A stretch of 64,000 bases of DNA from Reclinomonas americana ATCC 50394 (taxonomy: Eukaryota; Jakobida; Jakobea; Jakobida): NCBI GenBank assembly GCA_048213135.1, contig PS015061.1, positions 302,628 through 366,627 of the forward strand, written 5' to 3'. Positions 1-17,649 of this stretch are shown here, in pieces. A program made the position numbers and the translations under genes. The first letter of the stretch is position 1, and each line of letters starts with the position of its first letter. Under the pieces are notes generated by a model that was given only the letters and a program-made list of their open reading frames with translations, was not told the DNA's origin and searched no databases.

Positions 1-226
1 CCCATGTCAACGACTTACTCGTTTGGCCTCGTTTCGTTGACTGCGAGTTCATTTTCGGTGTGCGCAAATAGTTTTCCCGCGGTGATGCGAACGAATATGC
101 AGTGCGGGAGAGTGGAGGGGAGTGGGTGTGTGAGGTGAGTGCGTGGCGTGCGTGGTGTGTTTCAGTGCATGTGGGGGGTGGCGAGGTCAACGCTCCCATG
201 CCTAGACAACTCTATCGTTACCGTCA

Positions 227-307
227 GCGACTTTGGCCGAGTGGTTAAGGCGGCGCCCTGCTAAGGCGTTGTGGAAACACGCGAAGGTTCGAATCCTTCA
301 GGTCGCG
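227..307 (+). tRNA. tRNA-Ser (anticodon GCT)
   Basis: The sequence folds as a cloverleaf. The acceptor stem GCGACTT (227-233) pairs with AGGTCGC (300-306) with one G-T wobble. The anticodon stem 253-257 pairs with 265-269 around the loop CTGCTAA (258-264), giving anticodon GCT at 260-262, which reads AGC/AGT serine codons. A variable arm follows, then a T arm containing GGTTCGAATCC. The D arm carries GGCCGAGTGGTTAAGG, typical of class II serine tRNAs. Position 307 (G) is the discriminator base; CCA is not encoded and there is no intron. A T-rich stretch follows, suitable as a Pol III terminator. Confidence 0.95.
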
Positions 308-520
308 ATCATTTTTGCTTTTTTTCTTTTCGTTTTTTCCTCCACTCACACGCACCTCTCTCTCTTTCTCTTCCTACCTTCTCCTTCCACCAACAAGAAA
401 AAGAAAAAGAAAAGACGCCACTATCAATTTCCGCAATTTTTCCTCTTCATTTTTTACTGCAGTCGACGGCTGCCAGCAAGTGCGCACTCGGTCCTTCCCA
501 TCCCTCTCTCCCTCTCGCTC

Positions 521-950
521 TCACAAGTACAGGCCCTCTGGCACACCCTCCGACTTCTTGTACAGAATCTTCTCCTTGGCCTTGCGCAGGTCCGACTGTT
601 GCACCTTCATACGACGGTCGCGCAGCGCCAGCAGACCGGCTTCGGTGCAGAGCGCCTTGATGTCGGCACCGCTCAGCTCGTCCTTGGCCAGAATGAACTC
701 GTCGAGGTTGACGTCCTCGGCCAGCGTCATGCGGCGCGTGTGGATCTCAAAGATGCGGCGCTTCGTCTTCAGGTCGGGCAGCGGGAACTCGATCTTGCGA
801 TCGATACGACCCGGGCGCAGCAGCGCCGGATCCAGGCTCTCAATGCGGTTCGTGGCCATCAACACCTGTGTGGTGAAGGGTGAGAGGCGAAGGAGGGCGT
901 CTTATCTTTTCAACACCTCCCTTCTCATTCTCGTAGTCTATCTTCTCTTC

Positions 951-1047
<97 letters not shown>

Positions 1048-1377
1048 NNNNNNNNNNNNNNNNNNNNNNNNNNNNNNNNNNNNNNNNNNNNNNNNNNNNN
1101 NNNNNNNNNNNNNNNNNNNNNNNNNNNNNNNNNNNNNNNNNNNNNNNNNNNNNNNNNNNNNNNNNNNNNNNNNNNNNNNNNNNNNNNNNNNNNNNNNNNN
1201 NNNNNNNNNNNNNNNNNNNNNNNNNNNNNNNNNNNNNNNNNNNNNNNNNNNNNNNNNNNNNNNNNNNNNNNNNNNNNNNNNNNNNNNNNNNNNNNNNNNN
1301 NNNNNNNNNNNNNNNNNNNNNNNNNNNNNNNNNNNNNNNNNNNNNNNNNNNNNNNNNNNNNNNNCTGTCTTCTCTCT

Positions 1378-1452
<75 letters not shown>

Positions 1453-1457
1453 CTCTC

Positions 1458-1496
<39 letters not shown>

Positions 1497-1502
1497 GTCT
1501 GA

Positions 1503-1536
<34 letters not shown>

Positions 1537-3287
1537 GTCTGTCTGTCTGTCTGTCTCTCTCTGTCTGTCTCCCTTCTTTTTCTCTTCTCCCTCTCCCTTT
1601 CCCTTTCCCTCCTTTCCCTCCCCACAAACCTTGACTTCACCCTGCGCGTCAAAGCCGTCCAACTGGTTGAGCAACTCAAGCATGGTACGCTGAATTTCAC
1701 GCTCGCCACCCGAGTGGGCGTCGTAGCGCTTCGTGCCGACGGCGTCAATCTCGTCGATGAACACAATCGAGGGCGCCAGCTCTTCGGCCACGCGGAACAG
1801 CTCGCGCACAAGCTTGGGGCCTTCGCCGAGGTACTTTTGAATGAGTTCGGAGCCGACCACACGCAAAAACGTCGCCGACGTGTGGTGAGCGACAGCGCGC
1901 GCCAGCAGCGTCTTGCCAGTGCCGGGCTCGCCGTACAGAATCACACCCTTCGGCGGCTTGATGCCGATCTCGTCGTACAGCTCGGGATGCGTGAGCGGGA
2001 ACTCGACGGCCTCCTGCAGCGGTAAACGGAGCGTGAGGACCACACTGACATAAAAAAGGAGGTGGGGGTTATCATATCACGAACCTTGATCTCCTGCACC
2101 TGCTGCTCCAGTCCGCCGACATCGGCGTACGACTCGGTCGGTGCCTTGTCGACCTTCATGACGTCCACCATGGGGTCCGAGTCATCCTGCAGAATGCCGA
2201 CCACAGCGTGCGACTTGTTGTGCAACAGCACCGAGCAACCCGGTTGCAGCAAGTCGCGATCCACAAACGACAGAATGCTGACGTAGTACTCGGGACCCAC
2301 CGCCGAGGACACTGTGGGAAGGGGTGAGAGTGAGCGAAGGAAGGCAGGCGAAGACACACGCTGGACGAGACGCACCAATGCCGTGGCCCTCGTCGATAAT
2401 CTCCTCGAGCGTGCCCACATTCATCGGCGTGCCACGAATCTCGTCGACCTGCACTCGCTCCTCCTCGTTCTTCTCCTCTTGCGGCTTCAGCGTCTCCTGG
2501 TTGGTGATGAACGCCTGTTGCATGACGACAACGATGGTCAGTGATTGTTGAGACAACCTGCATGCCGCCAGTGCAGTCGCTCACCTCCTCCATCAGCAAG
2601 TAGTCCTGAATGCGCTCCAGTCGAAGTAGACGCAGCTTGCACTTGACGCCGGGTGTCACTGTACGTGTGGCGCAGGTAAGCAAATGATGAACGTGCATTG
2701 TTCTTGGCGCGGCAAGGCACTCACCGTCAGGCAGCTTGTTGGAGGCCTGAGGCCCGCGGCGCACCTTCTTGCGGCCCACATGCAGTGGCGGCGGTCGGCT
2801 CTCCTTCTACTCTCGTATACGCACACGCAAACAAACGAGTCAGAGAGACAGACAGCACAACTAGAAATGAACATTTTTCATCGTTGTTACCTTCTTGTCT
2901 TCCTTGTCCTTCTTGTCGTCCTTCTTCTCGCCCTGTCCACTGTTGTGATGGTGAGAGCGCGTGAGTGCGTGGGAACGACATGTTTTGATCCAACTTGAAG
3001 TGCGTGCGTGCGTGTGTGTGTGAGCAAAGTGTGCACTCTCTCCTCTCTCTCTCGCTCACTCTCGTTCTCCACGGTGGGCGTCACACGCACGACAGTCGGC
3101 ACAGTGCGAAGTGAATGCGTGTGTGAGCTCACGAGGGCGGGGGCAGTGTGGATGGCGCGCCAAAAGAGATGGCCAACATCACAATTCCTTTTTCTTCTTC
3201 TTCTTCTCTCGGTGGCCAAGAGAGACGCAACGGAGGAAGGCGACCGCCAGCTCCCGGAGCACCGGGGAATCCTTGCGCGTTGCCCAT
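521..3287 (-). CDS. RPT2: 26S proteasome regulatory subunit 4 (AAA ATPase Rpt2/PSMC1)
   Basis: Rpt2 is one of six AAA+ ATPases in the base of the 19S proteasome particle, which unfolds substrates and opens the 20S gate. I read eight exons: 3287-3232, 2939-2891, 2806-2725, 2658-2585, 2514-2376, 2311-2085, 2013-1630 and 865-521. They total 1356 nt, or 451 aa (human 440). Visible motifs are Walker A GEPGTGKT, Walker B IVFIDEID, the arginine-finger region [13 protein letters not shown], and the C-terminal gate-opening tail ending LYL. The N-terminus begins MGNAQG, matching the N-myristoylated MG start known for Rpt2, followed by a Lys/Asp-rich stretch. The first intron uses an unusual GTTGCGT donor (at 3231), which the 2-nt codon phase requires. 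The intron between the last two exons holds a CT microsatellite and an assembly gap. The family assignment is near certain; exon 1 is slightly less so. Confidence 0.95.
951..1600. repeat. CT/GTCT microsatellite with assembly gap, inside RPT2 intron
   Basis: A (CT)n tract starts near 953 and runs into an N-gap at 1048-1364. It resumes as CT, GT and GTCT repeats to about 1570. On the transcribed strand this is a GA-rich intron segment. The gap length is unreliable because the repeat probably broke the assembly. Confidence 0.9.
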
Positions 3288-3388
3288 TTGAAACGAGTTG
3301 TCCTTGAGACGTGGGACATGCAACAGCGAGCGATCGACGTTCGCGAAAAATTGCTTATACTATGCTGCATCGCCAAAGCTACGTATTC

Positions 3389-4853
3389 TCACATGTATGG
3401 CCCCATATTCATAAAGGAACTTTGGAAGGGACCATCGGGTGTGGCCAGCACAGTGTCGGCCATGATGCTTGGCAAAATGGAGTCACTGAGCGCCTTGGTT
3501 GGGCTCAGTCGCGGCAGCTGTCCCGGCGATGCCTGTATGTGCGAGTGTGAGTGAGAGGGTGCCGTATTCGCGCACAGCAATGCGCCAATCACTGACCGAC
3601 AAGGTCGACGTTACGGGTGGATTCTCGGCACCCGACATCGACGACGACGACGACATTGGTGGTGGGGCGGCATCAAAGTTCTGCAGTGTGCGCTGAATGC
3701 GCGAGATCAGGTCGGTTGCCCCGGTGCTGCTGGCCATCGGCATCACGGACGAGCTGCCGATCTGTGGTGATACTGGTCGACCGAGAGTTGGTGGTTGCAT
3801 CTGCTGTTGTTGCTGCTGTTGTTGCTGTTGTTGTTGCTGTTGTTGTTGTTGCTGCTGCTGTTGCTGTGACATGGGTGGCTGCGTGTGCGGTTAGACGGGC
3901 GACAAACAAGAGTCGAGAAGAAAAAGAGGACGAGAAGCACGACTCAACTTGATGCGGTGGCGATCGGAAACGCTGACGAACAGGCGACGGGAAACGCGGT
4001 GGTCTCATGGGTCCCGCACCGAAACCAAAACCACTCCCAGCAAACGAGTTCTGAACACACACATCGCGAGAGAATCAGCCAAAGGAGAAAAACCATGGTC
4101 AGCAACAATTACAGCTCACCACTGGCGCTGCCTGCTGCTGCTGCGGTGGCATCTGGAAACGCTGCGCACCCACTCCACCACCCACCGCCGCGGCCATTCC
4201 CGGTAATGAAGAGGGTGGCATGGCAGAGGCAGACGACGACGAGAGACCACCACCAGCAAACTGCGACGAATAATACGGAGAATAATATCCGGACGCCGCC
4301 GCCTGCTGCGACATGCTGGCCGCGGCCGCTGCTGCAGCGGAGGAGGACGACGATTGTTGCGCAGAGCTCGCTCCCGACTGATTGGTGAGATGATTCAACA
4401 GCGCGTCCAGTCGCCCACACAGCGCATTGTTCTCGTGTCGTGTTCGCTCTTGAAATTCTTGCTGCGCCTGTGCGTGTGTGCGTGTGTGGAGCCCGGCATG
4501 AGCAACACGTGCACAGACACACGCACACACCACAGCTCAACCGCAACTTGCGTTTGGATTGCCAGATGCTGCACAGCGGTCTCCAGCGACTGTCGCAACG
4601 CGCCCACCTCCCGCGACATATCACTCACGCGCGACTCCAGATGCGCGATGCGAGCCTCGTGCAGTGACTAACGCGCAAGACAAGGAGTGAGTGCGTGGTG
4701 TACACTCGCTGTCTCACTCTCTCTCTCTGCGTCGCACACACGCACCGACATGGACGATGAAGACGACGATCCGAACCCAAACGCCGACGACACTCCACTG
4801 CCACCCAAATAGCCGCTGCTGCTCAGCTTGCTTGAGCGCCACCGATCGTCCAT
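3389..4853 (-). CDS. Uncharacterised Gln/Ser-rich protein with coiled coil
   Basis: I do not recognise this protein. The start is taken at 4853 (MDDRWRSSKLSSSG), and the last exon ends in FMNMGPYM with the stop at 3389. From N to C there is a Ser/Gly-rich segment, then a coiled-coil segment (LESRVSDMSREVGALRQSLE and a following heptad-like helix, roughly 4660-4540). Next comes a Ser/Ala/Tyr/Gly-rich stretch, a run of about 22 glutamines coded by CAG/CAA near 3805-3870, and a short segment (DLISRIQRTLQNFD) that may form a helix. The C-terminal exon (about 3389-3534) contains LSPTKALSDSILP. At least four introns are implied. The protein is probably mostly disordered and may be a scaffold; that is inference. 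The exact donors were not all resolved. Confidence 0.6.
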
Positions 4854-4859
4854 GATGAG

Positions 4860-4891
<32 letters not shown>

Positions 4892-5344
4892 AGGCAAGGC
4901 ACGCGTCCTCTCGATTTCAGAAAAAAACAAAATGGATGCCCGTATTTGCCGATATGCAACGGTAAGTTGCGGAGAGTCGTGTCATTTTCTCGATTGCGGC
5001 GCGCACACGCACCTGTCACTCTGCGCACGGGTGTGCTGCGTGCATCCACCTCGCCTCTGCACACGCGCGCGTCTGCCTTGCGTGCTCACATTGCCCGGCG
5101 GACCGGCAGGGAAGTAACTGCCGTTTCTGTAACGCGAACGACGAGAGAAGGCAACCACAACAACAAAACTGCGAACAATCATCGCGAGTGTGAGTGTGTG
5201 AGTGAGCGAGGCATATGGAGTCACCGCCACGCGGACGGCGGTCCATGCTGCTGCCTGAGATCGCCATGGCAGTTGCGTTGGAGAGGCGTGCTGGACAAGT
5301 CGTTGTCTCTGCACTCGCTCACACACACGCGTGTGTGCACACAG
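4854..5344. other. Divergent intergenic region
   Basis: This 491-bp spacer separates the start of the minus-strand Q-rich gene from the start of the plus-strand gene at 5345. It holds a short GT/GA microsatellite at 4863-4893 and no coding segment I can support. Promoters and 5' UTRs of both genes are expected here. A first non-coding exon for the plus gene is possible, because the sequence just before 5345 resembles a splice acceptor. Confidence 0.5.
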
Positions 5345-8300
5345 ATGCTCTCGCGTGCACCACCGCCGCCCACGGTGTCGCAATCAGCGCCTGCATCGCC
5401 GCGTGAGACGCGTCGGCGACTGCACACGGCAGCCGCAGGAGCGCAGCGGCGACAGCGATCGGCCGCCGACGACATTGATCTTATCGAGGTGCTCAACCGC
5501 ACTCGTGCACGATCGTACAGTGTCGTGCCTGGCGATCTGCCATTGATGGCGACTGGGAGTGCTGCTGCAGCCACTGCTGCTGCTGTGGCTGCTGGTCTTG
5601 GTGCTGCGCGCGGTAGCCGGGTGGGTGCCGAGAGTGCTGGTTACGGGCGCTGTAGAACCGCCAGTGTCGCCTTTCGCAATCGCAGCAAATCACGACATTA
5701 TTCAACAATGCTTGCCCCTTACGGGTGGTTCCCCCGGCCCACGGGCGAGGAGGAGTTCAATCGGGAGGTGGGGCGTCTGTTGCGCGATGCCGACGAGTGC
5801 GATCACATGTGGGAAACGCTGCCGAAAACCAAGCACGTGACACGACGTGCGTTCAATTATTTTCGATTTCAGGTGCGTGTTCGGTCGTCCCTCACGTGTG
5901 GCACACTGCCGGCAGCTGTCCCATTCGAGAACGAGCTGACGGAACAAAAGAAGCCACCGAAGACGAAACGGGCGCGTCTGCGCGTGGAGGAGAAGCTGGC
6001 CATTATCCGCACGTTGCCGAACGAACGCGAAAACCTCGTGTTGCGGACGGATGAGTATATAAGAGAGCGGAGGGAACGGACAACTGTCATTCGTATGGTC
6101 GACGGCAACGACATTGTGACGCTGAATCGCGACCGAGCCGGCCAGTGGACGCGTCCCAACCTGGAGAAGGAGATCGGGGAGCGAGTTGCGTGCCTGCCAG
6201 TAGTGTTCAGTCGTGATCCGTCGAAAACTGACACACGTGCAGGCTTCGGTGGAGGCGGCGCACATCCACGAGGTCTTTGAGCGGCACGACCACGTGCTGC
6301 AGGAGATGAATCGGTATCAAGTGGAGCTGCTCCAGCAGACCGAGTTCAAGCTCGAACAGGTAACATGCATGTCCGCCGTGTACGCAGTCTCTGACAGCAT
6401 CTTTTATTGATGGAGTCTCTCACCACCGTCACTGTCAACAGGCAGAAAAGTATCGTGATCAGGTACGACAGTTGCCGGCGGTGCGGAAACTGCAAATGTA
6501 CTGGCTGTTCTTCTCGGCATTTGTCAGTCGTGTGTCGCACTGGAGGTCGGTGCTGAAGGTGTGTGTGTGTGTACTGCTTTGGTATTCATTCCCCCTTTCG
6601 CTGCCCTCTCACCGCGTAACCTCTGTCGCACAGCGCCACCGCCGCTTCTCGCAGCGGGACCGTGCCTTGGCGACCGTGCAGAGGCTGTTGGTGCCTCTGT
6701 GGCGCCTCTACATCACCAAGAAGAAGCGAAAAGCTCTGGCAGCGATCCTGGACCGCTCCTCGCTGCTGCTTGCCGTTGGTCGTCGCATCAACCAGAAAAG
6801 ACGCGCAGTGCCAATAGTCAGTGCTTGTGTGTTATCGTGATCCCACCACCGTGCGCAAACACTTACCGAGTGTGCACAGATTATCGACGTGCTGCAGACC
6901 ACGGCAGAGTTTTCGACGTTCAAGTGCAAGATGAAGCTCATTCGCTACAGAGGTTTGTCCAGCAGCAGCAACATCAGCTGTAGCATGTTGTTCCAACTCC
7001 TCTTTACGTGCGTGCAGTTCTCCGCGCGCAGCGCCACGTGGTCAACTATGTGCAGTGTACCCGTGCGCGCTTCCAGCTGTTGATGTTGCAGTGGGAGCGA
7101 TTCTTCGAGAAGAATGTCGGCTGGTTGGGCTCTGCGAGTTCGTCTTCGGCAGGTGCGATGATGCACACTGCCGGCAGTGACGACTTTTCCACCACCTTTA
7201 TCACCGCCAGCGGTGGAACGGATCGGTGCGTATTCGTTTTGCTGATCTTTCCAAGAGCGATTGCTCATCATTCGTGCACGCACGCAGAGCAATGTCTGCC
7301 AACGAGAATGGAGGAGGGGGAGCTAATTACACTTTCCTGATCAAGTTCATGGATCCACTGGGCTCCGACGTGCAGGCGCACGTCTACGAGTACCTGAAGG
7401 CCACGCAGGAGGAGTACCTCGATCAGCTGAACACGTTCCCGCAGCAACTGAAGCAGTTCGACGCCTACTTTCAGCGTCGTGTTGCCGAAGAGTGGATGCG
7501 AAGTTCGCACCTGGCCAGCGTCGCCAACACCAGCAAGGGCAGCAAGAAGAAGCCGGATCGCATCACCGCCAATACCGTGCCGCCGTACATGCAGGCTGTC
7601 ATTCGCCAGCTCGAGCTCGAACGACCAGTGGCACGACGTTGCGTGCACAGAACAACCGCCGCGCTGACTTGTTGTCGCACTTTTGCATCCGCTCACACTT
7701 TCTTTCCGTTGTCGTCTTGAGCAGCACGTCGCAATCTCCTGCGACGAACCGAGCTGCGCGAGGTGTTTCTCATGGAACTGGCACGGGCATTCCTGCGCTG
7801 CAGCGCTCAGGTTTGCTCAGTTCGCTCCGTTCCCCATGGCAATCCCATGGCCACTTAACGTGCACACGCAGGCCTCCATCGGTGTCGACGTGTTGATTCG
7901 GAGATTCTTCGGGTCGCGGACCGACGAGTGCGCCGACATGATCACCAGGTTTGACTGCGCTGCGCTGCTCCATTTATACGATGGCCGTAGCATTGCGGCT
8001 GACACTGCAGATTAATTAACACAGGTTTGCGGATCCGCGTGTCTTGCGCTACCGCACGAATGGTCGCCCCGCCCGCAAGTTCCGTCCGCCCTTCAGCAAC
8101 AGTTCGCAGGTGGCAGAAGCGCCGAAGAAGAAGGTGTTCTGGCGACGGCAGAGTGTCGCGCACAATTTTGTGGCCGTCGAAACGTCGGCGTATGCCAAGC
8201 TCGGCCGCCGTCGATCGGTGACTGCTTCCCTGGCGGCAGTGGTTGAGCGGCAACCGTCGCTGGCGTCGCTCACCATGGTGAGGAACGGCTCAGTGGGTCG

Positions 8301-8760
8301 CGCACTCGCCCTGGCCACAGGACAGCCGGAGCCAGCTGGCGAAAGGAGGCCGTCGACGACAGCGGAGAGTGGCTCCGGGTGGAGCATAGCCTCGCCGACT
8401 TCCAGTCAGCATGGCCGACGGACCTCACTCAGCGGCACCACCACGCCCTCGATGCCGGCCTCGGCGCTCCGATCGCCGAGTCAATTGCTGAACCGAAGGT
8501 CGTCGCTGTCGGTGAGCTTGGCATCACCCACACGCACTGGATCCACCACTCGATTGCCGGGGCGCAGAGTGTCGATGGCTCCCGATGCGTCCGGCGAGAA
8601 GCGAATGTCGAGGGCGCCTGGCTTGCCGCTGGCTCCCACTGGGGCCGAGAAGCGAGCCTCCACGGCGCCAGCACCTGCAGATGCAGCACCAGGGAGGAGT
8701 AACTCTCTGGCGCCTGCTGTTGCACAAAACAGCAGGAGAGTAAGTCGCACGACGCGATAA
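5345..8760 (+). CDS. Uncharacterised Arg/Lys-rich multi-exon protein
   Basis: The family is not recognised. The start is taken at the ATG at 5345 (MLSRAPPPPTVSQSAPASP); the stop is at 8758-8760 after a Ser/Arg-rich tail. About ten exons are implied. The middle part is helical and strongly basic, with aromatic/Arg patterns such as LQMYWLFFSAFVSRVSHW and RLLVPLWRLYITKKKRKAL (about 6490-6730). Later come acidic helical segments containing YTFLIKFMDPLGSDVQAHVY and VPPYMQAVIRQLELE (about 7330-7620). The last exon encodes a disordered Ser/Thr/Arg/Pro tail with repeated RRxS-type sites that could be kinase targets. One intron begins with GTTGCGT at 6185. The alternation of Trp/Arg-rich helices could reflect calmodulin or light-chain binding, but no clean IQ motif was seen. 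The 3' end converges on the next gene with about 108 bp between stops. Confidence 0.6.
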
Positions 8761-8868
8761 GCAAAAAGAATTCATAATGAAAACAAAAAAAAACATGGGA
8801 GATGATCGCCATCCGAGTAAACAAACAGCCAACCACATAATTCATTACTACAACATACAAATAGAAAC

Positions 8869-10660
8869 TTAGAACGGGATCTCCCCGGTCCACGAGGCCG
8901 CACGCGAGTAGGGAGGAAGCGACCCGTATTCGCCATCACTCCCGTACCCCGCGTACGCGCCATTGGCACCACCCGACATGTCGTAGGCACCTCGGCCAGT
9001 GCCCATCTCGGAGGTTGTCACCGACGACGCCACACTCCGCTCCGCCCAATGCATCGACAGGCGCGATTGCATCTGCAGCGCGGCCACCGCCACCGGCAAG
9101 TACGGCATAACAAAGCCGTTTTCCTCGCCGTCGCCACCGTATCCATCGTCATACCCGTATGCGAACGCATACGCGGCACCTTGACCGCCCATCGGCATAA
9201 CATCGTCGCCGTCGGCAGGTGCAGCCAGGTGCTGGTATCGCACAGCGCGGTTGCTGATCGGTTCGCGCACATACGGAGACGCCAGTCGTGCCGTCTGGTA
9301 CGACCACACCTCCTCAAACGACATTTGTTGCTCATCACCGCCTGCCGCCTTGGTCGGCGACAGCGGCATGTCGACGGTGGTCACCGCCGCCACCGCCGCC
9401 GCTGCTGCTGCTGGAGCAATCGCCTTTGATGGTGCTGGACTGGCGGCGGACGCAGCCGCCGCCGCTGTATGCAAGCATTCCATCGAGCTTGAGGGCGTCA
9501 GCTGCACCGAGGTCGACGAGGAGCCCGTGTTGAACGAATCATCGCCATTGGTGCTGCCGACTGTGCCACTCGCTCCGAGCGTGACATGATCAACGGCAGC
9601 CACTGAGGCCGACGATGACCACGATGCCACAGTCTCCGCCGCACCCGCCGCCGCCGCCGCCGTTGCGACTGTAGGCGACAGCGGAGGAGGAGGAGCAGCC
9701 GCTGTGGACGACGGGCGTCGACTGAGCGACAGGAGCGCAGCGGCAGTTGGTTCACGCCTGTAATCGACAAATGGAGTCAGAGGGAGTGAATAGCCCGCAT
9801 TCCGAATCAAGCGAGTGCACAAGACACACGCACGAGACACACACAACCAAAAACAACGAAGCGACTGTGTTGGAGGAACAACCAACATCAAGGCACACGC
9901 ACACACAATACAGATACAAAAACAAGCAAATAAGACACATGAAATGCGGTGTTGAGACACGATAAGACACCGGAGAGAAAGACACACACACACACGCACA
10001 CAGTGGAGTCACATAAAAGACACATACACGTTGGTGTTGCGCGATACAGTCACGCGATGAGACACGCACAGCAGACACGACCAAATACAGCCAAGACACA
10101 CACACACACAAGAACGAAACTTGCGCTGTTGCGGCAGTGGCGACAGTGGAGCACCGGTCACACGCACAGACTGCGCAGGCGGAGGAGGAGGCGGAGGCGC
10201 CAGTTGCGCTGACGACTCCGCGACCATTCCAAACAGATCCGCTTGCCTTCTCCACTGCTGCGACTGTTCCTGTTGCACCACATGCGCCTGCTCATCATCG
10301 CCATCACTGTCAACCTCCGCCTGCTGCTGCTGCTGACGACGCAATCGTTGCCGCATCCATCGCGGCATTGGCGGAAGCACATGCGCTCTCTGTTGATGAT
10401 GATGATGAATGCGATGTTGTTGTGGCTGCAACTGATAGCACTCGTCCATGTTCATCATGTACAGCTGCTGCTGCGACGGCGAGGGCGATAGCTGTTGTGG
10501 TTGGCGAGGCAGCAGCTGCTTGTGCGTGGCCTCGGCGAGCATCGCAAAGGGGGATTCGTCAATGGAGCTGTGTGGCGAGGGAGCCACACGACCTCCTCCG
10601 TGTCCTCCGCCAGCAACCGGCGATGATAATGACGAGGAGGAGGCAGAGGAAGGCGCGTCG

Positions 10661-10706
<46 letters not shown>

Positions 10707-10791
10707 TTGTTGTGTGCGTCTGATGTCGGGCATCACTCCGTCGTCCGCGCGTTGTGTGTATCGCTTGTGTGCGCGACGATGAGCACCCCAT
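8869..10791 (-). CDS. Low-complexity protein with predicted dual-acylated N-terminus
   Basis: Two exons (10791-10121 and 9757-8869) total 1560 nt, or 519 aa, with the reading frame kept across the junction (QQR-K-REPTAAA). The N-terminus MGCSSS fits the known pattern for N-myristoylation of Gly2 plus palmitoylation of Cys3, so the protein may sit on the inner face of a membrane. The remainder is Ala-, Gln-, Ser-, His- and Pro-rich, with an alanine run coded by GCA repeats at 10660-10710. The C-terminal third is more structured and Tyr/Gly-rich, containing MSFEEVWSYQTARLASPYV and ending in SRAASWTGEIPF. No domain is recognised. The intron of about 360 nt has a GTTTCG donor, a variant of the odd donors seen elsewhere here. 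Confidence 0.7.
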
Positions 10792-11392
10792 CTCTCTCTC
10801 TCTCGTCTACTGAACACGAGGAGGTGTCGGTTTCCAAACGACGGGAGACGGAGAAGTGCGTGGCACGCGCGTGTGTTTTTGTTCGTGATTGATGAGACAC
10901 GAGACACACGAGAAATTTGGTGAAAGATTCCCCCTATCATAGGACTCCTTTTGGAGATCCGCATATAGAGGAGCTTCGACGAAAAGCGCTGGGAGGATTA
11001 AGTGATGAAGACTAAAGAGTACACAGCACGATACACGTTTTGTTTAGAGTCTATATTCATTTTTTTCGAGCTTGGCGACCGCGCGCACAACTCTCCGAAA
11101 GCGGTGTCGAACAACTAGACATCCGCACACACACACACACATACACAGAATATGCACTTTTCTTCCCCTCTCTCCCCTCTCTCTCTCTCCTCCATGAATT
11201 CGATAGTAAAACGTACAGCGCGAGAGAGGGTGCTGGTACCCACGAAACAAAAAAACACACAAAACCCCCCACACAAGTAGATGACATGTAAAGGGAAACA
11301 TAAAATGTAACACGCACACACACAAAAACAACAACAACAACAACAACAACAATGACAAATGATTACAAAAAGAAAGAAGCAAATAGCTGCCA
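10792..11392. other. Intergenic region between two minus-strand genes
   Basis: About 600 bp lie between the 3' end of the YAK1 gene (stop at 11393) and the start of the acylated-protein gene. It should contain the YAK1 3' UTR and the downstream gene's promoter. AT-rich patches (around 11040-11070) and CA and CAA simple repeats (11125-11145, 11310-11350) are present. I see no gene in it. Confidence 0.5.
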
Positions 11393-16754
<5,362 letters not shown>

Positions 16755-17649
16755 TGTCACACGCAAGGGTGGGTGTGGGTGAGCTGACGAACTGCGGGCA
16801 CAACGGGGGAAAGAGAGGTTTTTCAGCTCCACACACGCGTGTTCACAGAGAGGCGCACGCGCACACACACGTACACGCGCACGCAGAGAATGTGTGATGA
16901 GAAAGAGAGAGAGCGCGCGCGTGTGTGTGAGAGAAGGGGTCGGTGGGGGTGTGGAGCACACACACATTCACACAAGTGAATTGACACTTGATATATGCCA
17001 CACAAACAGTGTGGCGAGAAAGTGTTGCACACTCACAAACGCACGCTCACGTGCACACACATGAGACAACACAGTGGAGGAGAAGAGTGCGCAGTGAGAA
17101 AGAGTGTGCGCTGACGTGTGCGTGTCAAGAGTGCGTGATGTGGTGTGGGGAAATGCGCTCACACAAACACAACGCCACACATTACAACATACCCCTGATC
17201 ACCAGTGCGTGTGCAGCGGCGACCACAACCGAGTGTTTCACACGTGTGCTGTGTGCTTGCGTCGCTTGCGCTCTGCGTGTGTGTGTGTGTGATGTGAATG
17301 TTGGCGGGAAGGCGGTTGATCCATCGGAAAAGATTCTCACATTCCGTATTTGCGGTAGTGCATGCACACCCTCCTGCTCACCAGAGAGAGAGAGCGGGAG
17401 TAGAGGCGCGGCTCGTGTGAGAGACAAGTGATGGCCGCCCACCAAAAGTCTCGTTTCTCCTTTTCTGATTGTGGAATATTCTGTGAACGATACTCTGTAT
17501 TCAACGCGAACGCTTCCGTGTGATTGCGACGCCGGCGCCGGTCGCAGCCAGTGATACCGCTGGCGGAAGAGGCAGAGGCTCGCTGGGCGGGGCTTAAAAA
17601 GAAGTCGGCCGCCACGAATGCACGATCGAACGCACACACACTTGCATCT
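16755..17649. other. Intergenic region upstream of YAK1
   Basis: About 900 bp rich in CA/TG dinucleotides separate the YAK1 start from the SDR gene stop. No coding segment, tRNA or recognisable repeat family is supported. It should hold the YAK1 promoter and 5' UTR and the 3' UTR of the SDR gene. Confidence 0.5.

Noticed and set aside
917-2043. Long frames of alternating Arg-Glu or Leu-Ser through the CT/GA repeats
   Set aside because: These are translations of microsatellite and N-gap, not proteins; the same holds at 22421-23111, 48054-49457 and 55456-56590.
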